From assembly GCF_011075055.1 (NCBI RefSeq), contig NC_058138.1:6282001-6346000 (forward strand): 64,000 nt of DNA, in the 5' to 3' direction. Shown here piece after piece: positions 22,742-35,829 of this stretch; position 1 is the first letter of the stretch; each line of letters opens with the position of its first letter. Below the pieces are notes generated by a model. It searched no databases. It saw only the letters and a program-made list of their open reading frames with translations, and was not told the origin of the DNA. Origin of the DNA: Mangifera indica (Eukaryota > Streptophyta > Magnoliopsida > Sapindales > Anacardiaceae). A program made the translations under genes and the position numbers.

Positions 22742-24254
22742 TATCATTTAGTCTAATTCATTTAACTAAATGTAATTCAAATTTTATAATTAATGATCAA
22801 GCAAACAACATTATTTTTAATATTAATTATAATATTTAGTTCAAAAGTAACTCAATCTCACCTTCAATTCAATTGGTTTGATCACCCATTGACTTTAATT
22901 GACCTTTTCACATGGTTAAAGTGCAATCCGGGTCTAAAAATATTGTGACAAATTGTTAAACTGATAGGAAGTTCACAATTCCATTTATTATGAGAAAACT
23001 CAAAAAAAAAAAAAAAAGAACAAATACTTGTATCCAACATATGAGCAAAAATTCTATTCAACCAAGAAAAACTTTACAGAATTATTTGATTTTTGTGTCC
23101 CTAATCTTGATATCATTGCAGATTTATCAACTTCCTCTAACATATTCTATGTTCATCTAATTTTATTTAGATGAAAATTAAGCCTTGCACTTATAGTTGT
23201 AACAACACCATGAACTATTGAGAGGTAGGAAATTTGCCTTTCCACATAACAGTTTTCATTAACGGGAGTAGATGACAAATGGACGAATGGACTTTTCAAA
23301 CCTCAAGGCTAGAAAATCATCATTCAACCTATTATTTATATTATGTTAGTTGATAGTGAAATATAATGAAACAAATTGCCTCTGCTTATTGCAACAAAAT
23401 GCCATTCAATTTTACATTTGGTAATTTAACAAGTTCAGCGCAAGAAGTAAGATCATAAATGATAGATTGGCATCAGATTTGCTATTTTTCTCTAGCTCGA
23501 AAATCATAAAATTTGCGGTAGATTAACATAAATAGAAGATTGAAAGTTAAGGTTCATAGTCTAGGGATTGGTGGTTTCCCAATGGCTAAAACCATAAAAC
23601 TTTCAAAGAAATATAGCAAATACATTGACAACAGCTAAACTAATAAATTAACTAATTCGATTATTCTGAAGTTACCCAAAAATTAGAAGAATAAAAACTT
23701 ACTGATTTAGCATATGCTCAAGAATTCTACTCAAAGAACTTTATAGCGTTGTGTGATTTTAGCGTGACTCATTCTTGATATCCTTATAGTTTACAACAAA
23801 AAGCTCATATTATTTGTTGAAATCGATCACCACGTCTATTATAAGTCTTTATGACAATACATCCCAAGTTGTTGCTACCTAGTCGGTCGGTGAGGACCTA
23901 TTCTTTAGTTAGTAGGCGAGAGTTACAGAAGGTAGCACCGCCGAGCCAATAATAGTGTTTAACTACCCGAAACATACTCCTTACTTGTGTAATAGATAGG
24001 GTGTATCCAATTAGACACTACTCTAAAGAATAAAAATTTTAGTAAAGGTTGGTTTCGTAATAATAATCTTAATAGGGTTACGTAACTGGATGATAGTCAT
24101 GGTATATATCAACACATTATTATCTCATAAGAGTATGATGGTAAAATAACATTTTATTAGCAAATAAATTCACTGTAATAAGAGAGGTCATGAAAGATTG
24201 AAATAATATTGATCCTAGACTAGTTTGTTTGTTTGGTTATTGTTTATATATATG
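22742..24254. other. No gene; second copy of the dispersed repeat at 23393-23570
   Basis: 23393-23570 aligns in direct orientation with 17550-17730 (shared words tttacatttggtaattta, gaagaagtaa-type, gtttatagtc). It lies on the other side of the copia element and is not a product of it. The remainder, including a less AT-rich patch at 23870-24000 (cctagtcggtcggtgagg), showed no coding features. Confidence 0.5.
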
Positions 24255-24259
24255 AAGAC

Positions 24260-24635
24260 TACTGCGTCCAGGTCTACCCATGATAGGTCAACCCTACCCA
24301 ATTTAATTTAACTGCCAAAAACAGTTATAAAAGGGATTTAAAGGGCAGTTAGACATATATAAATTGTCCAAACTGCTTCCCCAATAAGTGAATGCTATTT
24401 TTTACAAAAGAAAATTCTTCTTCTATGCACTATATAGAAACTAAAAACAAGGCTAAGAAAGATCATGTCTCTTAAAAAGAAAAGCAATACGTGAGGCAAA
24501 TTGGGTTGTGGAAACGATTAATGTCAACTCCTCGTGTCATATTCAAAGGAGCTTCATTAGAATTGAATCTGGGTATGCTAATTTAATATTTACAGAATTT
24601 CACAAAACTTATTTTTGGTATGATTGTTCCCAACA
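24260..24635 (+). mobile_element. 5' LTR of a plus-strand copia element (lineage B)
   Basis: Starts TACTGCGTCCAGGTCTACCC and ends ...ttcccaaca next to the primer site. It matches 32038-32365 over about 310 bases (shared aagtgaatgctattttttac, ttgggttgtggaaa, gaatct(g/a)ggta). About 376 bp. The flank aagac at 24255-24259 is the presumed target duplication, but its partner was lost with the 3' end. Confidence 0.85.
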
Positions 24636-24636
24636 T

Positions 24637-24648
24637 TGGTATCAGAGC
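24637..24648 (+). other. Primer-binding site, lineage-B plus-strand copia
   Basis: TGGTATCAGAGC, an exact match to the plant initiator Met-tRNA primer site, one base after the LTR. Confidence 0.95.
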
Positions 24649-27060
24649 CTAGGATGCATATATGCAATGTTATTTGTGAATAAAATTACGTATTCTGTAG
24701 AAATTTAGAATTTGGATTTTGATTTTATGATTGAATTATGTTTAAAAATTTGTTTTGGGCACAAATTCAATTTGACCAAAATTGCACGAAATTGGTGACA
24801 CGAAACATGTTGGATGGTTGATTGGAATTTTTTCACATGCACTGAAATTAAAATCACATTGAATTAACACTAGAATTAATGAAAATCAACCCAAAAATGA
24901 GATGAAAAAGCATGTTCTGTAAGCCATCATATCGCCAGAATCTAACTTCGAAGGTTGCCATTGGTACAAGAATGACTTCTGACTAGTAGGCTACAAAAGC
25001 CCATGGTGTTGTCACCGAAAAATGGTTAAAAGATGGCAAATTAATGGATAGAGATTCTAGGGTTTATCATATGAACTGGGTTGAAATCGAGTTGGGAAAA
25101 CCAAATTGTCTAACCCATTGGTCAACAAGTTGGTCAAAACCCGTCGATTAATGGGTCGACCCCTATGGTCAACTAGGTTCCACCTGAACCAATCAGTGCC
25201 TACCTAGGCCAGTTGATCAGTCAATGATCAAAAGTTGACCATTACCTTTGACTGATGTGTATGAGTGCTTGATCGTTTCTCCCAATGCTTATGGCTCACT
25301 TTCAGTAAATAAAAGTGCATGCGACTCATTTCTGGCACTATTTCAGTGCGTGTAATGTTGACTTAGTGAGTGAAAGCACGGAGGACCTTATTTTGGTGCG
25401 TGATAGTGTGTGATCACCTCCTTCTAGCTCATTTTGGTACATGAAACCATTTTTCAAATCTTGGTAGCTGTGTGATGTTTAGATCTATACATGAGATATG
25501 TTTCATAGGACCAACGAAGCGTAAAGACATGTAATACCTCATTTTGACTCCCAAAAACACATATTAGTGTTTTGAAACATATATTTCTAATTCATGTAAG
25601 TTTGTTGACTAAGGCCATCACATTGCATGTTAAGACTATATATATAATCTGTTGCACTCTCTTAATTGGAAAAGAGATAGTACATAGTCTAATAATATCC
25701 ATGCACGAATATGAGCCATGTAATCAATTATCTTGTTTGGGACAAAAATTAGAAGTCTCTTGAGACTGAGTGGATACACTACAACTTGCTAAAAAGTGAT
25801 GCTTAGTAATAAACAAAAGAAAATCCACTACATTGACGTTATTCCCAATGCGAGTTATTTGACCTACCACAAATTTCATGGAGACTTTATTATGGATAAA
25901 GTGACTTTGAAAACAATATGAGTTGATGAAATGGTTCTAATCAAAATAAATAATACATTTGTTATGTCATATTTTATATTTATTAAACGTGGAAATTCTA
26001 AGATTGGTGCAATTTAGTGAAATGCTCATCCAAAATTAATATTGGTGTAATTAGATTAAAGTTTAAAATATCAAGCATTTGTGTCATGAAAGATGATTAA
26101 AAACATAGTAAACTTTCAATTTTGTGCCTTATGTGAGATATTTTGAATTTTAATGTGTAATTGTGTCTGATATATGTCTTTATGATATAGTTAACCATAA
26201 CATCCTAGGAAATTATGATTGATTTGAATGAGAATGATACTAAATAGGGATAATTCCAACATGTGAAATTTAAAATGCATAATATCCTAGTGAGTAAAAG
26301 GCTTTAGAGGTTGTAGATTAGGTTAAGATAGATTCACAGCTAATTAAGGGATAAAAGCCTAAATGGTGTCTTACACAAATATGATGTGGACACACATTAC
26401 ACATGTAAGAAACAAGACTTACTTTATGTGATATCTTGATCAATTTCATAAATAATGCTCTGGCATACAAGTACCAGTAATGCTCAACTGCATATGCCAT
26501 AAGTATGGTTTTTTACTTAAAAAGTTTGAAGGAACTACAATCCCCAAATGAAGGTAGTTGATTGTTGAATTTGATTAAATATCAAATATGATAATAGGGC
26601 TGAAGTCAGTTAGGCGCAACCAGACAAATGAACAGTAGGTTCCTTTAATAGAGCGATCTCTTCTCGAAAGTAGGAGCATATGAAGGTACATATAAGCCAA
26701 AATGAGTATAGAAAGACTTCTGTTGGTTGTTCTTGCCATATAGAATAAAGTACAAGTGCCCTTGAGGTAGTTAGACTAAGTACTCATGTATACATTGCAA
26801 AGTCAAGTTTCGAAAGTAAGTAGCCTAAGTCTAAGTATGGGAAGGAGGTCGTATAATGCTCAAAGAACAAGAACAAGGAATTGAAATGAGAGAGTGGCAA
26901 ACATACTAGAAAAGAGATAGAAATAAGATGTACAATTGCAATAGAAGCACCAAGAATTATCTCACTCGTGAATGAACGGAGCTAAAAATGATATTGTCTC
27001 ATTCTATATAAAGTGATGAAACTTTATTTTCTAGTATTATGATATTACCGAGTATTATCC
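24649..27060 (+). other. Long leader of the plus-strand copia element; gag not recognisable
   Basis: 2.4 kb between the primer site and protease. The first ~600 bases share words with the leader of the minus-strand element in inverted orientation (for example gggttggg/ggtcaacaagttggtcaaa at 25085-25135 against 39150-39190). 25250-25480 contains repeated gtgcgtg/agtgc words. I could not find a gag zinc knuckle or the ATGGCTTC-type start seen in the partner, so gag is deleted or too decayed to see. Confidence 0.55.
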
Positions 27061-28055
27061 TATGTAGATTATGGATTCAAATGCCATAGACCAAGTAGCT
27101 CATAATAGAAGATTTTTAGTAGATTTTTGTTGAATTTTGAAGAAGGTAAATTAGATGTATGTAGGCAACAACACAAAAGTTGTGGCAAAAGGAATAAACA
27201 CGAGCAAATGAGTTTTGCGAGGTGGTCAAATCCTATACCTACATAAAATCCAATATACTCTAAATATTTGATGAATCTTGGTCAAAGTACTTGCTTTTCT
27301 TAAACCAGGATATAATTTGAATTTCTCTAGGTGTTTTATCAAAATGCGATAAAATTGATTTCTATAGATTTGGTTTGTTGGTTGAATGGTTAAATGGTAT
27401 TTGTCACCTTATATATTGATAATGTAAGTTTTTCATTATCTGTTTCTCCTATAAGTATGGATATGAATGCAAATATCTAATATGCTAGATTAGGGCACAT
27501 TGGCCATGATTGGTTGAATAAATTGGCCCATGAAAGTTTATTAGGAACTTTCACATAAATAGAACTACTCAAGTGTGAACATTGCCTAACTGGAAAAACT
27601 TCTAGAAAACCATTTGACAAAGCTATAAAAGTTTGATTTCCTTTGGAATTTATACACTTACATATATGTTTTCCTATGAATGTAAAACTTTTGAGAAAGT
27701 ATCTCATATTTCATTACTTGTGTTAATGAAAATGCTTGATTCGGTCTTGTCTACTTGATCTCTCGTGAGTCAAAAGAAATAGACTGCTTTAGACATTAGA
27801 TATATAATTGAGGTTGAGAATCAATTAGACAAAATAGATAAGAGTTTTAAGAACTCATTGAAGTCTTAAGTATTTGTCTGAAAAGTTTGAGGAATCGAGT
27901 AATGAAAAAAAGGAATAGTATGATAACTAATTATTCCAAACACTTCGCACTAAATGGTGTAATGGAGAAGAGTAATTGAGCTCTGTTGTAAATGGTTAAG
28001 TCAATGAAGGCGCAAGCAAAACATCAAGTCACTTTGTTGATAACATCGTTAATTG
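27061..28055 (+). pseudogene. Copia protease, pre-integrase and integrase remnant (lineage B, plus strand)
   Basis: Protease MDSNAIDQVAHNRRFL (27071-27118; DSG has become DSN). Pre-integrase ARLGHIGHDWLNKLAHESLL (27483-27542) and CEHCLTGKTSRKPF (about 27576-27617) align with the minus-strand partner at 36271-36702. Integrase remnants continue to about 28055, where similarity stops inside the core and resumes at about 29356. Numerous stops. Confidence 0.8.
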
Positions 28056-29355
28056 TTATTATTTTGATTTCTAATTCTCTTATGTTGTATGGAAATTTAA
28101 TTCAATTTAATGAAATTATTTATCTTTTGCACTTAGGAAGCTTTGAATATTTTTGGAGTAAGTTGGGCTAAGAAGTCTAAAACTGAAGTAAATTTACGAA
28201 TCAACAAAAATCCATGATGCTAACTAGGCGTAGGCATGTGAAATGACGAAAGTATAATTCAAAAATTAAATCTGGACGTCGAGATTAGTTGAAAAAGTCC
28301 ACAAAATGTCAAGATTTGCTTCTTAGAAAAGGGATAATTATTAGCTGGAAAAGGGGATTAATTGAGATAGATAAGGAAGAACATTTTTTGAGGAAGGATA
28401 TACATTAAAATATATATCTTTTCCTTTCTTTTTGGGAAGATATGTATCACCTTTGCTTGGCACGATTAAGAGATTAGTATTACCTTTTATTTTTAGATTT
28501 TAGTAGGGAGAAAATATATATATTTTTATTTTTAGTTTGCTAGGGGATTCATCATTGCAATTAGAGGATTAGAGAGCTAAATATGATTTACAGTGGTTGA
28601 ATATTTTCTCATGGTTGAAGGGATCTGAAACCATGGAATTGCAATGATTATGAGATTAAGTTTTGTTCTTTAATGCATCTTTTAATTATTCAAGTATTGA
28701 TTATTTTTCTGAATTATTTTTCATGATTGTGTTGGTTGATTGCTAAGGCGCACGATAATTTTACCAATTAATATAATCTACTCTTAGTTTAGGTGCTGAA
28801 TCCGTAATTGTTCAATCCACCTAATCGAAGTGGCAACTGGGATTTATCGTTTACTACATTAGAAACTACAAATCCTAGGAAAATAATCAATTGGATTAAA
28901 TGCAACGCCGTATGCTTGTTTTGTCTTGCTTCATCGGTCTTTCTAATTCGTAATGCTATTGTTTAATTAAATTCGAGATCGTATCGGAATTATTAATCAA
29001 TAAGGGTTAATTGGAATACATGTTTTTGGTTAACTAATCATAAGGAAGGATAGGTAATTAATACCGTAACAAATATTTGAATAATTAATTTGATATTTTT
29101 TGTATTGATGATCAATCGTAGTTCAATCGTGGATGTGATTGTAGACCAAGGTTCGTCTAATTGGTTATTTGTTTTAGATTATTTTTTTGACTTTTTATTA
29201 TTGTTTTTAATTATAATTTTCATTCAATTCAAAACCCCCCTTATCTTCTTATTTTGATTAATTTGTGATGACGTACTAATTAAAACTCTTCAAGGGAATG
29301 ATCCCTACTTTCTTTACTACATTTTTATTGTAGGAATTTAGGATTTTAATTTAGG
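28056..29355. mobile_element. About 1.3-kb insertion inside copia integrase
   Basis: Copia integrase breaks off near 28055 (after VKSMKAQAKHQ-like residues) and resumes near 29356-29380 (LCVLN, stop, VPTKLVAS). The intervening sequence is non-coding. It contains a ctgaatccgtaattgttcaa/gttcaatccacctaatcg stretch and ends tactacatttttattgtagg...ggtgtcgacggtagcac, a style I associate with LTR ends of plant retroelements. Exact ends and target duplication were not resolved. Confidence 0.5.
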
Positions 29356-30915
29356 TGTCGACGGTAGCACTTACCAATTACTACTTGTGTACTTAACTGA
29401 GTACCTACTAAATTAGTTGCTTCCACTTCCTATGAGTTATGGTCAGGTAAAAAACCTAAGTTAATTGATTCCAACCTTAGTGGTTACCAATGCTTATCCA
29501 TAGCATTTCCTATAAGTTTGAACAACTGGGATTGAAAAGAAAGAAATGTATCTTTATTAGATACGCTGAGCACTCTAAAGGGTATATGTTCATTAGGGAG
29601 AATTCCACTGGAAGATTAACTGAATTTGTCTTATGAGATGCTACATTTATATAGGATAATTTTTTTAATAGGGATAATATTGATAAAAGGTTTCATCTGA
29701 ATAAGATAAGAGGAGAATGAAGATAAGTAGATCTTAGCGACCATTAATTAAAGTCTTAAGAGATAATACCTATACTTATTCTAAACAGTGGGAGCAAATG
29801 CAATTAAGCTTTAACCTATTTCAGATAGTAGGAGTAATGATATTCAATTGCTTGTTTCATCCATTCAACCTAGTAGAAGCATTAAGATTAAACTTTAATC
29901 TATTTTGGGTAATAGGAGTAATGATTTTCAATTGTATAGGAGTGGTTGTTTAAAAATATTCTAATGATGTTTTAAAATGAAACGAGGTTTTCACAACCAC
30001 TCCCAAGATGATAAAGAACTTGAAATTGTAACAGAAATTGTCTTATCCCTGGATGAGGAAAAATGTCAAGTTGTATTGAAAAAAAAAATGAAATACATAG
30101 AAAACAAACAAATTCTAACTTTTAGTTGACTCACCATTGAATCGAAAATCCATTGGGAATAAATAGATTTTCTGAATCAATCATTAGGCGGATGACTTAA
30201 TAAATAGATATAATTTTGCTTTATAGTGAAAAACTATACCCAATGAGTAGGTATAAATTGTGAAGAAGGATATTTTTTGTCAATTATAAAATTTACTTCA
30301 ATGGGTTTAATTCTAGTTGTAGTAGCACTTTTGAATTTAAAATTGCACCAAATGGATATCAAGACAACTTTCCTTATTGGAGAACTTGACAAAGAAATTT
30401 GTGTGAAATGAGATATAGATCTCATTGTTATAGGTCTGGAACGTAGAGTGTGCAGGCTTCAATAACATTAAATGACCTAAAATTGTCATCTAGATTAGCT
30501 ATTGAGATACTAGTTAGGGAAGTTTTTAGACCAACGCAAATTAAATTCAAGCTATGTTTTTTTTCTCCAAAAGAGCCTATATCTTGGAGCGATAAGAAAC
30601 AGATATGTATAGTCTTATCCATATCGAAAGCCAAGTATATATCTTGTTCAGTGATTGTGTAAGAAACTGTTTGGTTAAGAAGATTTTGTGTGAATCTGAG
30701 TAAACAAGATAATATTGTCGAAACAATAGTTGTCTATTGAAATAAACGATCTCAAGTATTATCAAATAACCAAACATATTGACACTAGATATAATGTTGT
30801 AAATGAGTCCATTTCCAAGAAGAAAATAAACATACAATATAATTTTATGCATTGTATAGTCACTGATCTTTGATCGAGATTGCTCCAACAAAAGTATATT
30901 TTGTACATGTTAAAT
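29356..30915 (+). pseudogene. Copia integrase end, reverse transcriptase and RNase H remnant (lineage B, plus strand)
   Basis: Integrase C-terminus with YELWSGKKPKLI (about 29431-29466), RT LKLHQMDIKTTFLIGELDKE (30323-30395), and RNase H with ISWSDKKQICIVLSISKAKY (30578-30640) followed by QETVWLRRF-like residues (30662-30690). The fingers/palm section containing YxDD is missing or unrecognisable. Many stops. Order and spacing agree with the minus-strand partner at 34050-36000. Confidence 0.8.
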
Positions 30916-32037
30916 TTCTTGGATTACGTAGACTATGATTGATAAGTTATTGAGTTCATATATATTGTACTGGTAACACAACATCGAAAATCATGAATTC
31001 AAGTTCATTTTATGTTTGAACTTGTGTCCTAAAATTTTTGGGTTTTCATTGCATACATATAATTTTTAACTCAACAATATTGTAATGTCACATAAGTAAG
31101 AGATTGGTTCACTCACACGAGCAATCACTTTTGGCATTGAAAGAGTGAATAAAGATAAGATATTATTCTTGAGAAAAGTGATACTAAGAAAACATGCCAA
31201 TGTGAGACAAATTTCCCAAGAAAAGATTTATCAGAATTAAAATGTCACCTTGATAATTGATCAAGATGAGGTCACAAATAGAGACATTTGAAAATGACCT
31301 ATTTGGATTCCTCACATCCAAATAACTTGTAAATGCTAGATGTAAATTTTTAATATAGATGAATACCTGCAAGTGTGAGAATAATTAAGAACTTAGCTTA
31401 GGCGCTAGGTGTAGTGACTAAATTATGATCTGTACAATATTATGAATGACATTTGAGAAAATACACACTGTAGCACATGATTCATACCATTTATGCATAA
31501 GTAAGACGACTAGTTAAAGTAGGGAAATGATGAATCCTTGCTCCCTTACTATGTAAGACTTTATGAGAATTAGCTCATGTTGGTACCCTTTGACTCTTTG
31601 TTGTTGTTTGATATTTACTCTTAGTGTTGCTATCTTAGCTTGGAACCTATGGCCACATATAATTCAATCTTTGGAATATGACTAAAAAAACAGCTAAGTT
31701 TAAATTAAGAATTTTGAGTAAAAAAGGAAAACTTATATATTACGTGTGTCCATTAACCAGCCTATCATGTCACTTATATGGGAGAATGGACTTGATCATG
31801 GATACATAGGAAAATAACACACTTATAATGAGGGATTAAAGGAAGCTAATATTATCTAGTAAGTTTAGGGTGCTGCGAGCCTAACGCAACTATGCTATTC
31901 CTAACAGATGCATAGCTCTCAAATATAGATTGCTCGTAAGGTTGCATGACACATTTGCAAGTATGAAATGTACTGCTAAATAGGATTTTTTTGGCTAAGT
32001 ATTTAGTTCGGGTCTTCCATCATATGTGAGTTGGAGA
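30916..32037 (+). other. Non-coding tail between RNase H and 3' LTR of the plus-strand copia
   Basis: 1.1 kb with no open frame of note, ending in a gttggaga polypurine-like word before the LTR. The same tail is present, inverted, at 32961-34040 in the partner (for example tggtaccctttgactctttg at 31590-31609 and caaagagtcaaaggatacca at 33431-33450). It is therefore a real part of this lineage, not a chance insertion. Confidence 0.75.
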
Positions 32038-32365
32038 TATTGGGTCTACGTTTACCCATGATAGGTCACCTCGACCCAGTTTAATTAAACTACCAAGGGT
32101 AGTTATAAGAGGGAGTTGGAGGGCAATTGGACATATATAAATTATCCATATTGCCTTTGCAATAAGTGAATGCTATTTTTTACAGAAGAAAATTCTTCTT
32201 TTGCACACTATACAAAAACCAAAAATAGGGCTTAGAAATATCATGTCTCCTAAAAAAAAAGTGATACGTAAGGAAAATTGGGTTGTGGAAATAACTAACA
32301 TCAACACCTTGCACCATATTTGAAGGGGTTTCATTAAATTTGAATCTAGGTACGCTAATTTAAAT
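32038..32365 (+). mobile_element. 3' LTR of the plus-strand copia element, truncated
   Basis: Starts TATTGGGTCTACG and follows the 5' LTR at 24260 until gctaattta (about 32360). There the last ~60 bp of the LTR, including the ...cccaaca end, are missing. 32366-32583 is unassigned sequence between the two elements. Confidence 0.8.
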
Positions 32366-32588
32366 TTTGTATTATTGGTCTAATTCTCTACCTATAGTTG
32401 TTAAAGTTGGGATAAATATTAATATTACAATGATAAATGCCTAACCATGTTTGTACGTATTTGGTTTTTGGGAATAATTTAATGAAAGTAGCATTTTATG
32501 TTTTAATAAAACTATATGTACTTACTTTAAGTACACAAATCATACGATTGAATAATTTTAAGTGTATCATCATGTGATTAAGTGATAA

Positions 32589-32960
32589 TGTTAGAAGAAA
32601 TAAAATAAATTCTGGATTTTCGAAAAACATACTCAGATTGGATATCTGAAACTCTGATGATGATCGGTGATCTAACATACTTCTATTAGAATCCATAACA
32701 CATTTCGCTTGATTTGCTTTCTTGTTTTCTGTGAAGATTTCTTGCAAGTGAAAAGAAAAATGGTTGAGAGAGCATTCTAAGAGTTGAGCATGAGATTAAA
32801 CTTTCTAATAAAAGTTATATTATTTTTATTAAAAAAAGAGTAGGAGTTAACTTCAATAACTATCAAGGGCAAAATAGTCATTCTCACTTATAATGGCTAA
32901 TTTTGTCTTTCTAACCCTAATAGATCGGGTCAACCCATCATAGGTGGACCAGATCCAATA
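32589..32960 (-). mobile_element. 3' LTR of a minus-strand copia element (lineage B)
   Basis: 372 bp, ending CTAACA and starting TATTGGATC on its own strand. It matches the 5' LTR at 39692-40062 along its whole length. It is preceded by the target duplication gataa (32584-32588). The polypurine tract TAAGTGGGGGA lies at 32961-32971 on the minus strand, directly inside it. Confidence 0.92.
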
Positions 32961-34040
32961 TCCCCCACTTACACATGATGGGGTGATCTGAATTACAAAA
33001 CTCATGTATAGAAATCTTACAAAATAGAGCAATTCATATTGGCAAATGTGTCTTGCAACCTTGCAAGCAGCTTGCACTTGAGAGCTAATTTACTATGCAT
33101 ATGTTAGGAATAACATAGTCGCTTCAACCCAAAAAATAATATAGAGTTAGTCTCACAGTACCCTAGACTTACTCGATAACACTAGCTCTCTTTACTCTCT
33201 TGTTTATTATTGTGTTATATTCCTATATATTTATGATCAAGTCCAATCTCCCATATGAATAGCATAATCAATTGGCCAATAGGCACATGTAATATATAAG
33301 TCTTCCTCTTCTACTCAAAAATCTTAATTTAAACTTAACTGTTTTTCTAGTCATGTTCTATAAACCGAATCATGCATGGGTATCAGTTTCAAGTTAAGAT
33401 AGTAACACTAAGAGTAAACATCAAATAATAACAAAGAGTCAAAGGATACCAACATGAGGTAATCCTCATAAAGTTTCATACAGTGAAGGAGCAGAGATTC
33501 ATCATTCTACTACTTTAAATGGTCATCTTATTTATGCACATATGGTATGAATCATGGGCTATAATATGTATCTATTCAAAATGTCATTACTAACATTGTA
33601 TAGATCTTAGTTTAGTCACTGCCTTTAGTGTCTAACCTGAGTTCTTAATCATCTGTTCAATCTCACATCTGGCATTTACAAGTTATTTGGGTGTGAGGAA
33701 TCTAAACCGATCATTTTCAAATTCATCAAATATGACCTCATCTTAATTATTATCAAGGTGACATATCTAATAATTTTTTTCTTAAGTAACTCTCACCCTC
33801 TAAATACGCTCTCTCAACAGTATCAATCTCAAGAAACATGTCTCATCTTTACACACTCTACTTAGTGTCAAAGGTGATTGCTCATGTGAGTGAGCCAATC
33901 AAATTTGTCTGATATTATCATCTATTTGAGCTTTCAAAAACAATGTGGTGTGGCATGTTTGGTTCTATTATGGAATTTGGGATTCTTTGTGAAAGTTATC
34001 GTAACTTGATTATCACAATATACAATTATTGGGCTAATTA
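32961..34040 (-). other. Non-coding tail of the minus-strand copia element
   Basis: About 1.08 kb between RNase H and the polypurine tract, mirrored in the plus-strand partner (30916-32037). The short open frames here (32853-33077, 33943-34140) are not conserved between the two copies in any obvious way. Confidence 0.7.
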
Positions 34041-35450
34041 CTTTGTCCTATATACCCAAATTCTCAAAAAATCTTTTCAACCACACAGTTTCTTGCACAA
34101 CGATAGAATAGACTACAAATTCTATTTCCATTGTAGATAAAGCTATGCACTTCTATTTCTTACTACTCCAAGATATGGTGTCATTTTAGAGTAAGAAAAC
34201 ATAACCGGAAGTTGATTTGTATTGGTCCAAATCACCACTTCAGTCAGCATTCAAATAGCCAACGATACATAAAATTGATACTTGATATCATAAACAATAA
34301 TCCATAGTGCCTTTTAGATATTTCAATATCCTTTTGATAACCTTTTAGTGTTCTCATCCTAGATTCAATGGGTATCGACTAACCAATCTGACAACAAAGC
34401 AAATATCGGGGCGAGTACACATCATTGTGTACATGAGAGTTCTAACCACACTTGAATAAGTAACTAGGGACCTTTCATTTCTTTCGTTTTGAGTCTTTGG
34501 ACACAAATCTTGGCTCAACAAATCACCTTTTAACATAGGATCATCTAGGGTTTGTAGTTCACCATTTGAATCGTTCTAAAATCTTTTGGATATAACACTC
34601 TTGTGACAGAGTTAAAAGTCTCTTAAAAAGATCTCTTTCAATTTTAATACCTAAAATATAATCTACTTCACCCATATCCTTCACGTAAAAATTTATGGAT
34701 AATTAATTTTTAATGATCATCACATACTCTAAATCACTCCCAGCTATTAGCACATAATCTACATAAAGAGATAGAATTATAAACTTGTTATTAGACTTTT
34801 TCACATAGACACAGTGATCTTGTTCTAACATCTTAAAATTGTAAGACAATATTGTCTTATGAAATTTTAAGTACTACTACCTTGATGATTGTTTCAGGTC
34901 ATATATCGATCATTAGAGCTTGCATACTTTGTGTTTTTGGCCTTTTTACCATAAAACCTACAAGTTAATCCATGTAGATTTTTTCATCAAGTTCTCCATT
35001 GAGAAAAGTTGTCTTGACATCCATTTGATGCAATTCTAAATCTAAGTATGCTGTTATAGCTAGAATAACACGGATTGAACTAAATCTCACAATAGGCAAA
35101 AAAGTTTCTTTATAATCTAGACCTTCTTATTGGGTATAGCATTTTGCCACTATACGAGTTTTGTATCTGTCTATTGAGCCATTCGTCTTATGTTTAATTT
35201 TGAGAATCCATTTATTCCTAATAAGTTTTTGACCTGACAGTAAGTCTACTAAACTCTAAACTTAGTTTGTATCTGTCTATTGAGCCATTCGTCTTATATC
35301 TATTAAGCCATGGATTTCATTTCTTCTTCTAATGCTTCTTGTCGCCTTTCTTTATTAAATGATGATAGAGCTTCTTTGATATTTTTCAGCTCATCATCTT
35401 CAGAAGGGGCAATTATGAAAACTTCATTTTCAATTTTGAAACGTCTCTTA
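34041..35450 (-). pseudogene. Copia reverse transcriptase and RNase H remnant (lineage B, minus strand)
   Basis: On the minus strand: RT with LFVDYV-type active site (TATGTAGATTAT at 34754-34765 gives YVDY, so the second catalytic Asp of YVDD is Tyr), then YSSVVRTLMYTMMCTRPDIC (about 34408-34470; SVVGSLMYAM block), then RNase H (ILKYLKGTMDY near 34310-34340, TISWSSKK near 34165-34190, ETVWLKRF near 34060-34085). Stops interrupt the frames. Standard copia domain order. Confidence 0.85.
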
Positions 35451-35829
35451 AGGATTCGAGAATGTTCGTTCCTATGCAATTAAGGATCTTCGCTCCCATT
35501 ATCCGAAATAGGTTGGAGTTTAATCTCATTGCTTCGACATTATCTCTTGTGACATAACTAATGGTTTTTGAGACAAACCTTTTCCATATTCCTCTGATAT
35601 AAATGAAGATTTTTATCAATATCACCTTTCTTAGGAAACTTGTCTTTTATGAAGGTCGTATCTCTAGATTTTATTTTAGTCATTTTTCAATCAGAATCTT
35701 CTTCTATGAACATGTACCCTTTGAAGTCTTCAAAGTATCTTGTAAAGATACATTTCTTGTCTATTGGTCCCAATTTTTTGAATTTGTGGAATGTGTCATG
35801 GATGTAAGTGGTTGACCCTCATGGTCGCA

